Counted from the first letter of the stretch, positions 1 to 10,804 are shown. The stretch: 64,000 bases of DNA from JACPYM01 sp963699175 (GCA_963699175.1 OY969418.1:4526001-4590000); one strand, 5' to 3'. Numbers and translations are program-made. The notes: a model not told the origin generated them from the letters alone.

Positions 1-1338
1 TGGACTTGGCGGCAGGGCACGCGGCTTCCGCGTCGCGGATTGGCTCCAGACATCATTCACATTGGCGACCGCTACTTTCTGTATATCGCCGCCAACAGTG
101 GCCCGACGAAGGCGGATATCAATCTGCTCACGAATAAAACCCTCGATCCGAATTCACCTGACTACAAATGGGAAGAGGGCGGCGTAGTGGCCTCCTCGGA
201 CGGAGTCGAGGATTGCAATGCCATTGATCCGGGCGTTTTGCTTGATCCCACGACCAAGCGGCTGTGGCTCACCTATGGTTCCTATTTCGGCTACATCCGC
301 TTGGTGGAGCTTGATCCGAAAACGGGCAAGCGACTCAACCCAAATGTTAAGCCATACAACGTTGCGATCAACAGTGAAGCCTCGATTATGATTTATCACG
401 ACGGCTGGTATTACCTGCTCCTCACGCACGGTAGTTGCTGCCGTGGTGCCGATTCTGGTTATAACATTCGCGTCGGTCGCTCGAAGAAAGTAACTGGCCC
501 ATTCATAGACAACCTGGGCATAGACATGCTTCAAGGCGGAGGCAAGCTTTTCGTCGGGTCATCGGGACGCGTGATTGGTCCCGGCCACTTCGGCCTGTTC
601 GATCTCGGCGATGGTGTGCAGAGATTTTCACTGCACTATGAAGCCGACCTGGACAGGGGTGGGGCCAGCGTACTCGACATTCGCCCCTTGCTTTGGAAAG
701 ACGGTTGGCCAGTTGCTGGGGAGAACTTGATGAGCGGTACATCTCAGCTCGAATCGCTGCGTACCGGGACTTCACTTGAACTTGCGGTGGAAGGATTTCC
801 CGTGGGCGGCAGACCTGTGCGACGCGGCCCACCGCCCGGTGCAGCAACAGGCGCTCCGAATCAAGGGCCGCCACCCGGCGCTGGCTCTGGTACAGGAGGC
901 GGAATTTTTGGAGGCATCGGCAGACCGATTCCGACACAGGAGGTCGCAGAGGTTTCTGCGAAATGGCCGACGGGAAACGTTGACGTTCGGATGGGCAATT
1001 ATATGTGTCAGGCGCAGCAGAAATGGACGATTGAGCCGGTCACGAATGCAGGCGGCTATCTGGGCGCACCTTATTTCAAAATCACGATTGCCGGAACTAC
1101 GCGAACATTGGCGGCGACGGAGGGCGGAGAGTTGGTTGCTTTGCCCGTCTTTACCGGAAGCCCTGAACAACTTTGGCGTTTCGATCAGCTTGTAGACGGC
1201 AGTTGGCGCATCATGCCCAAGGCGATTCCCAACACGAAAGACCCGCTTGCCCTTTCGGCGGTGGGCGGCAGTTTCGCGACGCTTGCGAAGTTCGACCCCA
1301 CGAGCGAGAAACAGCGTTGGCTGCTCAAAACTCCGTAA
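1..1338 (+). CDS. GH43 endo-arabinanase-like protein with ricin-like C-terminus, 5' truncated by window edge
   Basis: The frame is open from base 1, so the signal peptide and first propeller strand lie outside the window. The visible part resembles GH43 arabinan endo-1,5-alpha-L-arabinosidases: APDIIHIGDRYFLY, the conserved AIDPGVLLD segment, NSEAS with the likely general-acid Glu, THGSCCRG and GPGHFGLF. Such enzymes cleave arabinan side chains of pectin outside the cytoplasm. After the propeller comes a Pro/Gly-rich linker (roughly 820-930), then a C-terminal module with three Q-x-W-like motifs (QQKW, EQLW, KQRW), as in ricin-type beta-trefoil lectins. It is the first gene seen of a tight plus-strand cluster of carbohydrate-active genes. 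Family call is strong; the exact substrate is inferred. Confidence 0.85.
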   Translation, partial: WTWRQGTRLPRRGLAPDIIHIGDRYFLYIAANSGPTKADINLLTNKTLDPNSPDYKWEEGGVVASSDGVEDCNAIDPGVLLDPTTKRLWLTYGSYFGYIRLVELDPKTGKRLNPNVKPYNVAINSEASIMIYHDGWYYLLLTHGSCCRGADSGYNIRVGRSKKVTGPFIDNLGIDMLQGGGKLFVGSSGRVIGPGHFGLFDLGDGVQRFSLHYEADLDRGGASVLDIRPLLWKDGWPVAGENLMSGTSQLESLRTGTSLELAVEGFPVGGRPVRRGPPPGAATGAPNQGPPPGAGSGTGGGIFGGIGRPIPTQEVAEVSAKWPTGNVDVRMGNYMCQAQQKWTIEPVTNAGGYLGAPYFKITIAGTTRTLAATEGGELVALPVFTGSPEQLWRFDQLVDGSWRIMPKAIPNTKDPLALSAVGGSFATLAKFDPTSEKQRWLLKTP

Positions 1339-1357
1339 CTCGCAAGCTAGGCAACTT

Positions 1358-2236
1358 ATGAATCTTCCGCGCGCACCTTTTCTTTTAACGGCTACTTTCC
1401 CTATCGCCGCCAGCCTCGTTGTTTTGTCCTTCGCTGGTGTAAACCGGCGCGTCTGGCTGATGCACCTTCTGCTGATCTGCACGACCTGCCTCCTTATAGC
1501 GGCAGGACGATTCTTAGATCGTTGGCCTCACGATTCCGCGCCGGCCAAGATGATTGTTCTTCTTACCTTGGCCGGTATCGCAGCGCCTCTATTGAATACA
1601 TCATCAAGGCCTGATCGCTGGGTTTCATTGGGACCATTGAAACTCTACGTGGCGCCATTGCTATTGCCATCCTTCTTCGCGGCCTGCTCAGTCTATCTTC
1701 GCAAGCGAGGTAATGCGGAGGCCATCTCTTTCACGGCGCTGGTTGGCGCAAGCATTCTGTTGGCGATTCAACCGGATGCCTCTCAAGTGCTGGCATTGCT
1801 CGCAGGTTCAGCGGTTCTTTTCGTGCGATACCGCGCGGATTCACTAAGATCGGCTATTACCCTAGGAGCCATTGCGCTGGTCACAGCAGGGGCTTTCACT
1901 CGCCCTGATCCGCTTGAGCCGGTCCCATACGTCGAGAGTGTTTTTGCCCTTGCGCTCGGTGGCTCGCCGGTTGCCGGCCTCGCCGTCATCGCCAGCGCTT
2001 TTATTTTTATTGCATGCCTATATGCCTACTCGCTTCGAGGCGCTGCTTGGTTAGCTGCCGTAGCCGCCTATTATGCGGTGTTGTTCTTTTGCTCAGTTGC
2101 AGGACTGACACCAGCGCCTCTAATTGGCTACGGTGCCGGCCCACTGGTAGGCTTTGGCTTGATGGCAGCAGTTTCCTGGTGGGTTGATCCTGAAGCGCTG
2201 CCTACTTCAAGCATAATCACCCAGGAACCTTCATGA
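1358..2236 (+). CDS. polytopic membrane protein with FtsW/RodA-like motifs
   Basis: About 292 residues, starting at ATG 1358, 19 bases after the GH43 stop. Almost the whole chain is hydrophobic, with perhaps eight or nine membrane segments. Two stretches recall SEDS proteins (FtsW/RodA): RWVSLGPLKLYVAPLLLPSF resembles the RW-x-x-LG...P-SE loop, and QPDASQVLALLAGSAVLF resembles the QPDLGTA segment. It is shorter than a standard SEDS protein (about 370-400 residues) and the first third looks divergent. It overlaps the next gene by 4 bases, so it is probably co-translated with the esterase. Function is unknown; a role linked to the surrounding polysaccharide locus is only inference. Confidence 0.7.
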   Translation: MNLPRAPFLLTATFPIAASLVVLSFAGVNRRVWLMHLLLICTTCLLIAAGRFLDRWPHDSAPAKMIVLLTLAGIAAPLLNTSSRPDRWVSLGPLKLYVAPLLLPSFFAACSVYLRKRGNAEAISFTALVGASILLAIQPDASQVLALLAGSAVLFVRYRADSLRSAITLGAIALVTAGAFTRPDPLEPVPYVESVFALALGGSPVAGLAVIASAFIFIACLYAYSLRGAAWLAAVAAYYAVLFFCSVAGLTPAPLIGYGAGPLVGFGLMAAVSWWVDPEALPTSSIITQEPS

Positions 2237-3771
2237 ATATGCACTTCGTCAAACACTTCACCTTCGTCGTCGCAACCAAGCTCGCGGTGTTTCTATCACT
2301 TGCCGCTATCTCAAACATTGCGGCGCAGACTCCGCCCGTAACTTTGACGACACCAACCACGTCAGAAAAAGCTCCCACCGTTGATGGCTTCATACAACGC
2401 TGGCTTGTGCTGGAGCCAATCGCTGCGAGTGGACTCACGGACAGCGCGGTTCAGAAGGCGGTCAAGCAGGAGTATTTCCCCGATCAGTTCACGCTCATCC
2501 CGCGCGATGGCGACAAGGTGACAGTCGGCGGCACGGAACTCACCTGGCATGCGGTGGACACCGCAAACTATAACGTCAACCTCTTTCACTTCGCCCGCGC
2601 GCAGGGCAAGAAGACTTCCGATGTGCTGTTCTGGGCGGTGACGGTCATCAACTGCCCGCGTGAAATGCGTGATGTGCGGCTGGCCATCGGCTCCAACGCG
2701 GCGTCGGTGTGGTGGGTCAATGGCAAAGAGGTCATCGGGATTTATGGCGACCGCCAGACCGTCATTGACGATGGCGTCTCCAAGCGGCTCACCCTTAACA
2801 AAGGGCAGAACATCATCCGCGCCGCGATTGTCAACGGCGGAGGGGCTACGGACTTTTGCGCTCGGTTTCTCGACGCTGAGGACAAGCCGCTGAAGGAGAT
2901 TACCGTGAGTCTCGGCACGGCACGCGCAACGCCTTCACCTGCAAAACCGCGAAGACAAGCACAAGCTTCACATCCCGATCCGAATTTCTACATCTTCCTC
3001 TGCTTCGGGCAATCGAACATGGAGGGTGTAGGGCGAATCGAAGAGCAGGATCGCGTGGTTGATCCTCGCTTTCAGGTGCTGGCGGATTTTGATGTTCCCA
3101 GCCGGGGCTGGAAGAAAGGCCAGTGGTATGACGCGATTCCGCCTTTGACTCGTCGCACGAAAGGCATTTCCCTCGTGGATTCTTTTGGTAGAACGATGGT
3201 CGCCAACCTCCCGACAAACATCCGGGTCGGCGTAGTCAAGGTCGGCGTTTCCGGCACCAAGATCGAACTGTGGGATCAGGACAGTTATCGCGAATATCTG
3301 GCGACGGCGGATGACTGGAAGGTCAAACTGGCCAATGAATATGACGGTAACCCTTACGCCTACCTGGTTGAGCTGGCGAAAATCGCCCAGCAGGATGGGG
3401 TAATCAAAGGCATCCTGTTGCATCAGGGAGAGTCCAATGCCGAAGACAAGGACTGGCCCAGGAAGGTCAAAACGGTTTATGACAACCTGATGAAGGATCT
3501 GAATCTCAAGCCTGAAGCTGTGCCGCTGCTGGCGGGTGAAGTAGTCAATGCAGATCAGGGAGGCGAGAAGGCAAGCGCGAATGAAATCATGAAGAAACTG
3601 CCGGAAACGTTGTCCAATTCCTATGTCATTTCTTCGGCGGGGTTGCCGTGCAATCCAGACCATCTGCATTTCACGGCAGAAGGTTACAGACAGTTCGGCA
3701 AGCGTTACGCGGAGAAGATGCTCTTGATCCTGGGATACAAGCTCAACGAGCAAAGTAGTACGATTCAATAA
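2233..3771 (+). CDS. exported sialate O-acetylesterase-like (SASA) carbohydrate esterase
   Basis: 512 residues with an N-terminal signal peptide (about 1-31). Residues 45-230 form a beta-rich accessory region. The catalytic SASA domain (SGNH-hydrolase fold) starts near 250: FGQSNMEG carries the nucleophile Ser261, HQGES lies at 397-401, and DHLH at 476-479 supplies the Asp/His pair. Family members remove acetyl groups from sugars, here most likely acetylated plant hemicellulose or pectin. ATG 2233 overlaps the stop of the upstream membrane gene (ATGA), indicating translational coupling. The acceptor sugar cannot be told from sequence; the name sialate reflects the family, not evidence for sialic acid. 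Confidence 0.85.
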   Translation: MNMHFVKHFTFVVATKLAVFLSLAAISNIAAQTPPVTLTTPTTSEKAPTVDGFIQRWLVLEPIAASGLTDSAVQKAVKQEYFPDQFTLIPRDGDKVTVGGTELTWHAVDTANYNVNLFHFARAQGKKTSDVLFWAVTVINCPREMRDVRLAIGSNAASVWWVNGKEVIGIYGDRQTVIDDGVSKRLTLNKGQNIIRAAIVNGGGATDFCARFLDAEDKPLKEITVSLGTARATPSPAKPRRQAQASHPDPNFYIFLCFGQSNMEGVGRIEEQDRVVDPRFQVLADFDVPSRGWKKGQWYDAIPPLTRRTKGISLVDSFGRTMVANLPTNIRVGVVKVGVSGTKIELWDQDSYREYLATADDWKVKLANEYDGNPYAYLVELAKIAQQDGVIKGILLHQGESNAEDKDWPRKVKTVYDNLMKDLNLKPEAVPLLAGEVVNADQGGEKASANEIMKKLPETLSNSYVISSAGLPCNPDHLHFTAEGYRQFGKRYAEKMLLILGYKLNEQSSTIQ

Positions 3772-3790
3772 GCAAACAAGGAGAAAACAG

Positions 3791-4999
<1,209 letters not shown>

Positions 5000-5030
5000 C
5001 CGGGAAAGAACACCGGAAGGAGCTTTGACC

Positions 5031-6710
5031 GTGAGCACACTTTTCTCTCGACGTGACTTTATCAAAGCCTCGGCTGTTGCCGCCGGATTGCAGGCAACGG
5101 CTGGGCGCGCTCGTGTCGTGGCGCAGTCGTCCCGCACTATCGCGCGCGGGCCGTTCCAGCCGACGTGGGAATCGCTCGTGCAAAACTACCGCGTCCCCGA
5201 ATGGTTCCGCGATGCGAAGTTCGGCATCTGGGCGCACTGGTCGGCCCAATGCGTGCCGGAACAGGGCGATTGGTACGCGCGGAGAATGTATACACAGGGC
5301 GACTCGGCTTACGACTACCACGTCAAAACTTACGGTCACCCCACCAAGTTCGGCTTCATGGAGATTGACAACCTTTGGAAGGCGGAGCGTTGGGAGCCAG
5401 AGAAGCTGATGGCCCTCTACAAACGCGCGGGCGCGAAATACTTCTTTGCCCTCGCCAACCACCACGATAACTTCGACGCCTACGACTCGAAGCATCACGC
5501 CTGGAACTCGGTCAACGTCGGCCCGAAGAAAGACATTGTTGGAACGTGGGCCAAAGTCGCACGCGCCAACGGCCTCCGCTTCGGCGTCAGCAACCACTCG
5601 GCTCACGCCTGGCACTGGTTCCAGGTAGCTTACGGGTATGATGCCGAAGGGCCGATGGCTGGCGTGCGTTACGACGCTGCGACCTTGACGAAGGCCGATG
5701 GCAAGGGCAAGTGGTGGGAGGGCCTAGACCCACAGGAACTCTACACCGGACGCAACATGGTTGTGCCCGACAGCATCACCAGCATCAAAGCCATGAGGGA
5801 GTGGCACCAGAAGAACACTGGCGTGTGGAACGAGAACCCGCCACCGATGAATCCGGCGTTCACGGAGAAGTGGTTCCTACGCTGTCAGGACTTGGTGGAT
5901 AAGTATCACCCAGACATTCTTTATTTCGATGACACCGAACTGCCGTTGGGCCAGGCCGGGCTCGACATTGTGGCGCACTACTACAACACCAACCTTACGC
6001 GTAACAAGGGTAAGCTTGAGGCCGTCGTCAACGCCAAACACATGAAGACGGAACGCGTTGCCGCCGTCGTAGAAGACATCGAGCGCGGCGTTGCCACCGG
6101 CATCCGCCCGCACCCGTGGCAGACCGACACCTGCATCGGCTCGTGGCATTACAGCCGCACCATCGCCGAGCAGAACCGGTACAAAACGGTCGGACAGGTC
6201 GTAGATATGCTGCTCGACATCGTGAGCAAAAACGGCAACCTCATGCTGAGCGTTCCCGTCCGTGGCAACGGCACGATAGACGAGCACGAGGTCGCGTTCC
6301 TCGAAGGTATGGCAGTGTGGATGAAGACAAACTCCGAAGGCGTCTTCGGCAGCCGTCCGTGGAAGGTTTATGGCGAAGGCCCCTCGACCGTCGAGACGCC
6401 CGAAGTGGGCCAGTTCGGCGGCGCGCGCGACGTGCGCAGCAAGCCTTACACGGTTGAAGACATCCGCTTCACCGCCAAGGGCGACGCCCTCTACGCCTAC
6501 CTGCTCGCGCCGCAGCCAGCGATACAAGCCGTCATCAAGAGCCTGGCGACGAAATCGCCACACACTGGCGGGCGGAAAGTTAAGGAAGTGACGATTCTGG
6601 GCGGAGGCAAACTGGAATGGTCGCAGGACGAGCAGGGTCTCAGCGTGAAGCTGCCGGAGAGGTTGCCGAGCAGTGAGGCCGTCGGGCTGCGGATCAGTGG
6701 GGTGCTGTAA
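5031..6710 (+). CDS. Tat-exported GH29 alpha-L-fucosidase
   Basis: 559 residues from GTG 5031. That start is chosen because AAGGAG lies 8 bases upstream and the chain then begins with a twin-arginine signal (SRRDFIKASAVAAG). An upstream in-frame extension would overlap the preceding esterase gene. GH29 landmarks follow: FRDAKFGIWAHW, AKYFFALANHHDNFDAY, and DILYFDD where Asp300 is the likely nucleophile. The end LLDIVSKNGNLMLSVPVRGNG is typical of the family. It would remove terminal alpha-L-fucose from plant xyloglucan, rhamnogalacturonan II or glycans after Tat export. It lies 31 bases after the CE1-like esterase, consistent with one operon. Confidence 0.92.
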   Translation: MSTLFSRRDFIKASAVAAGLQATAGRARVVAQSSRTIARGPFQPTWESLVQNYRVPEWFRDAKFGIWAHWSAQCVPEQGDWYARRMYTQGDSAYDYHVKTYGHPTKFGFMEIDNLWKAERWEPEKLMALYKRAGAKYFFALANHHDNFDAYDSKHHAWNSVNVGPKKDIVGTWAKVARANGLRFGVSNHSAHAWHWFQVAYGYDAEGPMAGVRYDAATLTKADGKGKWWEGLDPQELYTGRNMVVPDSITSIKAMREWHQKNTGVWNENPPPMNPAFTEKWFLRCQDLVDKYHPDILYFDDTELPLGQAGLDIVAHYYNTNLTRNKGKLEAVVNAKHMKTERVAAVVEDIERGVATGIRPHPWQTDTCIGSWHYSRTIAEQNRYKTVGQVVDMLLDIVSKNGNLMLSVPVRGNGTIDEHEVAFLEGMAVWMKTNSEGVFGSRPWKVYGEGPSTVETPEVGQFGGARDVRSKPYTVEDIRFTAKGDALYAYLLAPQPAIQAVIKSLATKSPHTGGRKVKEVTILGGGKLEWSQDEQGLSVKLPERLPSSEAVGLRISGVL

Positions 6711-6803
6711 AATCACGCTGATTATTTTCAGGGGCTATTCACCAATCATGCTTAGGCAGCTACCAAAATCAATCGCATACAATACCAAAACAGGAGAATA
6801 TTC

Positions 6804-8363
6804 ATGCGAACGCTTACCACGCGCTTGTTCACCATCATCATCGTCGCTTCGCTGCCATTCAGCGGCTTACCCTCCGTTGATGGCCAAACAACGCAAGCTC
6901 GCATCAAGATAGACATTGACCGCACCATCGGCGAAGTCAATCCGCTGTTGTTCGGCAATTTCGCCGAACACCTGGGGCGGATGATTTACGGCGGCGTGTA
7001 CGAAGAAGGCAGCTCGCTCGCGGACAAAGACGGCTATCGCAAGGACGTGCTGGAAGCTGTCAAGCAACTCAACGTGACGATCTTGCGCTGGCCGGGCGGC
7101 AACTTCGCGTCGGGCTACAACTGGAAAGATGGCATTGGGCCGAAAGATCAACGCCCCGTACGCAAAGACCTGGCGTGGGACGATTTAGAGAGCAATCGCT
7201 TCGGCACGGATGAATTTTTGAAGTATTGCGAGATGATCGGTGCGGAGCCTTATATCTGCATCAACGCGGGCCTCGGCACGATTGATGATGCACGACATTG
7301 GGTCGAGTATTGCAACGAATCAAAAAACACATTTTGGGCACAGCAACGTCGAAAGAATGGCCGCGAGCAACCTTACAAAGTGAAATACTGGGCGCTTGGC
7401 AATGAAATTGACGGCCCGTGGCAACTCGGCAACAAGACCGCCGAAGAGTATTCCAAATTCGCGCTCGAAGCCGGTAAAGCCATGCGCTCAACCGATCCCA
7501 GCATCAAGCTGATTGCCAGCGGTTCAAGCAATTATGGCCCAACGGCGGATTGGATGCATTGGAACCGCACCGTGCTGGAAACGTTGCGCAATCAGGCCGA
7601 TTACATCGCGCTGCACACTTACATCAACAACCGTGATAACGATTTCGAGAAGTTTATGGCGAATTCGCAAACGATTGATAATTACATCAATGTCACGGCC
7701 AGCCAGATCAAGGAAGTGCAAAACCGTCAGCAAAATCCGCGCCCGATTTACATCGCTTACGACGAATGGAATGTCTGGTACCGCGCGTTCAACGCGCAAA
7801 AACTCGAAGAGGTTTACAACTTTGAAGACGCGCTGGCGATGGGGATGTTTTTCAATTCCTTCTTCCGGCGCGCCGATGTCGTGAAGATGGCGAACATCGC
7901 GCAGATGGTCAATGTCATCGCGCCCATTACAACCAACAAACAAGGACTGTTTCTTCAACCGATCTATTTCCCGCTGGTCGAATTTACCAAGCAGAAGGGC
8001 AATCAGTCGCTAGACGTATTTGTCTCTGCGCCGATGTACAAAGTCGGCAATCGCCCGTCGCTGAAGTACCTGGATGTTTCGACGACTTACAACGCCGCTG
8101 AAAAAACGATCTACGTCAACGTGCTCAATCGCAGCAAGGACAAAGAGATCGCCACACGCATTGATAATCAAGAAGGCGCGTTGCAGGGCGAGGTCGGCGT
8201 CTGGGAAATGAACCACCCTGACCTGAAAGCGACGCACACCTTCGGCGATGACAAGAAAGTCCGGCCCGTGACGCGCACGTTTTCAGCTTCGGTCCTGAAC
8301 AATGGCTTCAGTTATACCTTTCCGGCGCATTCGCTGACGATTCTGCGGCTGCGGTTGAAATAA
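6804..8363 (+). CDS. GH51 alpha-L-arabinofuranosidase with signal peptide
   Basis: 519 residues. The N-terminus (about 1-27) is a signal peptide, so this GH51 enzyme is exported, unlike many cytoplasmic AbfA proteins. NPLLFGNFAEHLGR opens the (beta/alpha)8 barrel, YWALGNEIDGPW contains acid/base Glu201, and IAYDEWNVWYR contains nucleophile Glu321; a C-terminal beta domain ends at the stop. It releases arabinose from arabinan or arabinoxylan, complementing the GH43 endo-enzyme upstream. CAGGAGAA precedes ATG 6804. It lies 93 bases after the fucosidase. The extreme 3' end abuts a restriction-enzyme remnant on the other strand, but the coding sequence looks complete. Confidence 0.92.
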   Translation: MRTLTTRLFTIIIVASLPFSGLPSVDGQTTQARIKIDIDRTIGEVNPLLFGNFAEHLGRMIYGGVYEEGSSLADKDGYRKDVLEAVKQLNVTILRWPGGNFASGYNWKDGIGPKDQRPVRKDLAWDDLESNRFGTDEFLKYCEMIGAEPYICINAGLGTIDDARHWVEYCNESKNTFWAQQRRKNGREQPYKVKYWALGNEIDGPWQLGNKTAEEYSKFALEAGKAMRSTDPSIKLIASGSSNYGPTADWMHWNRTVLETLRNQADYIALHTYINNRDNDFEKFMANSQTIDNYINVTASQIKEVQNRQQNPRPIYIAYDEWNVWYRAFNAQKLEEVYNFEDALAMGMFFNSFFRRADVVKMANIAQMVNVIAPITTNKQGLFLQPIYFPLVEFTKQKGNQSLDVFVSAPMYKVGNRPSLKYLDVSTTYNAAEKTIYVNVLNRSKDKEIATRIDNQEGALQGEVGVWEMNHPDLKATHTFGDDKKVRPVTRTFSASVLNNGFSYTFPAHSLTILRLRLK

Positions 8364-8551
8364 ACAAGAAGGATGTAATCGGCGCGTTTAGCCTTGCCGC
8401 GTGTGACGAGTTTGCCGCGCACAATGATGCGGCCTTTGGTAAAGCCGACCTCTTCGCGAATCTGCGTCAACTCATCCCAACCGGCTTGCTTGATGAAAGG
8501 AGTGATGAAGATCGAGCGAATGTCAGTTTCGCTGAGGAGCTGCATGTTCAT
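8364..8551 (-). pseudogene. 5' remnant of a type I restriction HsdR gene
   Basis: Read on the minus strand from ATG 8551, with GAGGAG 8 bases before it, the translation begins with about 60 residues resembling the N-terminus of HsdR: FITPFIKQAGWDELTQIREE, then FTKGRIIVRG and KRADYILL. A normal HsdR is 700-1100 residues. Here similarity stops where the sequence runs into the 3' end of the GH51 gene, and the frame ends at 8312 inside it. This is a deletion scar of a type I restriction-modification locus; no hsdM or hsdS is visible in the window. Confidence 0.75.
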
Positions 8552-8614
8552 CTAGCGCTCCTCGCAAAGGCAATCACTTACATGACTCACCCATATTATG
8601 GTTTCATAGAAGAG

Positions 8615-8866
8615 TTAAAACGCGCTTGCTGATAATAAAGAGGTTGCAGGTCGCTCGGGCAGGCCGTAAAGCGACTCGTGAGGCACAAGTGAGCCAATTA
8701 TATTTATGCCTTTGTTTTGAGCTACGCTGCTGTACGCAGCAACGAACTGCTCCACCGCGCCTTCGATGTCGGCTAAGGTGCGCAACTCGTCTCCCAACTC
8801 GTACACGCGCTCTTGTCCCAACGCTTGTCCCGCTTCATCTTCTATTCACAGTCGAATTCGTGCCAT
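8615..8866 (-). pseudogene. short broken ORF with in-frame TGA, unknown family
   Basis: On the minus strand ATG 8866 has AAGGAG about 8 bases upstream. It encodes MARIRL, then meets TGA at 8846-8848, after which the same frame continues as IEDEAGQALGQERVYELG, then DELRTLADIEGAVEQF, to 8615. The smooth continuation suggests one ancestral small protein disrupted by a nonsense change (for example CGA to TGA). I do not recognise the family; an N-terminal piece of a transposase or a small accessory protein is possible. It sits between the hsdR remnant and an IS701 element, in a region of gene decay. Confidence 0.45.
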
Positions 8867-9904
8867 ACGCTCGCTCCTTTACTGGGTTGCTCTTGGCTCG
8901 CGCTCGTGCGGGCAGTTCTTGCCCTATTTCATCACAGAATTATTTACAGGAAGAATTAGTTAGGAGTTACGCAGTTGAGTAAAACTGCCCATAAACGCCA
9001 TAACCGGCGGTGATGAATCCGCCCAAATGTACCGCAGAAGACTACATCAATTTCCTTGTGGCAACGCCAAAGGTATGCAGTGCGACCGAAGCGGCCCGCG
9101 TACAACCTGAAAGTCCTGATCCAGCCGCGCACGATGCCTATACGCGCTTGCTGCATCGTCTTGAGCCTGATCCGGCGACCTTATGGCAAGAGGCCCAAGG
9201 ACAAGTCGTCTTGCACGCAGGGTTACTCGTCTTTGACGACTCGACGCTTGACCATCTCTACGCCCGCAAGATTGAGTTGGTCGTCCGGCACTGGTCGGGT
9301 AAGCATCATGCAGTCGTGCGCGGCATCAATTTGATGACGCTCTTGTGGACTGACGGCGACCGACACGTGCCGTGTGACTCTCGTATCTTTGACAAACAGC
9401 GCGATGGCCTGACCAAGAACGACCACTTCCAAGCAGTGCTGCGAGAGGCGCACAAACGCGGCTTCCGCCCCCGCTGCGTGGCCTTCGACGGTTGGTACGC
9501 CAGCCTGCCCAATCTCAAGCTGCTACGCTCGTTTGGCTGGACCTGGCTGACGCGCCTGAAAGAGAACCGCTTGGTCAATCCTGACGGCACAGGCGTCGTC
9601 TCCCTGAGTAAGGTCGAGATCGGCGAAAACGGACGCATCCTGCATCTGACAGGTTACGGCTTGATCCGTGTCTTCAGGCTCGTCTCCACAGACGGAGACA
9701 CTGAATACTGGGCTACCAACGACCTGCAAATGACCGACCTAACGCGCGTCAAGTGGGCGTCTTACGCTTGGGCAATTGAAAATTATCATCGCGGCATCAA
9801 GCAATTCACGGGCGTTGAGCGTTGTCAGGCCCGCGCGGCACGTGCGCAACGCAATCACATTGGGCTGGCGCTGCGCGCCTTTTTGCGCGTGGAGATGCAT
9901 TGTT

Positions 9905-10804
9905 ACTTTGATTGCTAGTTGAAGTTAGTCCAAAACAGCGCCAGTAAGGAAGCATGAACCTTAATTTCGAAGCCTGCATTGGTGCGTGCGTGCAAATGCT
10001 CAAGGCCCATCTTCTCCAACTGGCTGTTACGTGTTTCAATCGTTTTGCGGTAACGCCGCAAGTCCATGTCATCACCCCAGGTGTTGGGTTTCATATTCTT
10101 ACGCCGCACAGTAATCAAGCGTACGTCAGTTTCTGCGAGGATGGTAGCGGCGTCAGCCCCTGCGATATAGCCCTTGTCACCATAAAGACTCGCTTGCGGC
10201 GGCAGGACGAAAGCTAATTCGTGCAAGGGCGAGAGGTCGTGATAACGCGCGGGCCAGAGTGCGAAACTCACCGGCACGCCCTCCGGCGTGCAGATCAGAT
10301 GCAAGCGCCAACCGAAGAACTTCTCTTTCTTCGCCGCGCATTTGCCGCAGTAATCCAGCCCCCGCACTTTGCGACAACGTCGGGCACGCACACGCTTGCA
10401 AACCGGTACGGGCAGACTGTCAATGATAAAGACGGCGCCCCGCGCGGCAACTTCACCGAGTACGGCAAGCGCCAGTTCAAACCAGTCAGCCTGCTGGTGC
10501 AGGCGACGGTTGAAGCGCGAGACACTCAAGTGACCTGACAAGTAAGGGGTTTCTTGCAAAAGCAACAACGCGCGTTCGTGATTGTTGTGGAAATATTTAG
10601 CGGCCACGATGGCGACGGTGAGCACTTCGGCGTCGCTGACGTGGGCCAAGGGGTGGTCACGATGACCGCCTTTTTGCAACAATTCATCAATGATGACAAA
10701 GACCGTTATAATCCACGTGGCGTTCATAAGCTCCTCCTGAAAGTGGGTTTAGTCACTTTCATTTTCAGGCAGGCAATTTATGAACGCCAACTAGCAATCA
10801 AGGT
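9905..10804 (-). mobile_element. complete IS982-family insertion sequence nested in IS701
   Basis: A 900-bp element. Its ends are 17-bp inverted repeats: ACTTTGATTGCTAGTTG at 9905-9921 and, read as complement, ACCTTGATTGCTAGTTG at 10788-10804 (16 of 17 identical). It is flanked by direct copies of ATTGTT at 9899-9904 and 10805-10810, a target duplication in the range usual for IS982 elements. It contains one intact transposase gene on the minus strand. The clean duplication, intact frame and near-perfect ends indicate a fairly recent insertion. Confidence 0.9.
9915..10727 (-). CDS. IS982-family transposase
   Basis: 270 residues, full length for the family. Landmarks are HVSDAEVLTVAIVAAKYF near the N-terminus, SRFNRRLHQQ, then the DDE residues in FIIDSLPVPVCK, LYGDKGYI and KTIETRNSQLEK. 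GGAGGAGC precedes ATG 10727 on the minus strand. It catalyses cut or copy transfer of the surrounding 900-bp element. The last codons overlap the terminal inverted repeat, as is common in compact IS elements. Confidence 0.92.
   Translation of the reverse strand: MNATWIITVFVIIDELLQKGGHRDHPLAHVSDAEVLTVAIVAAKYFHNNHERALLLLQETPYLSGHLSVSRFNRRLHQQADWFELALAVLGEVAARGAVFIIDSLPVPVCKRVRARRCRKVRGLDYCGKCAAKKEKFFGWRLHLICTPEGVPVSFALWPARYHDLSPLHELAFVLPPQASLYGDKGYIAGADAATILAETDVRLITVRRKNMKPNTWGDDMDLRRYRKTIETRNSQLEKMGLEHLHARTNAGFEIKVHASLLALFWTNFN

Noticed and set aside
5877..6716. 279-codon open frame on the minus strand
   Set aside because: Antisense shadow of the GH29 fucosidase gene in GC-rich sequence.
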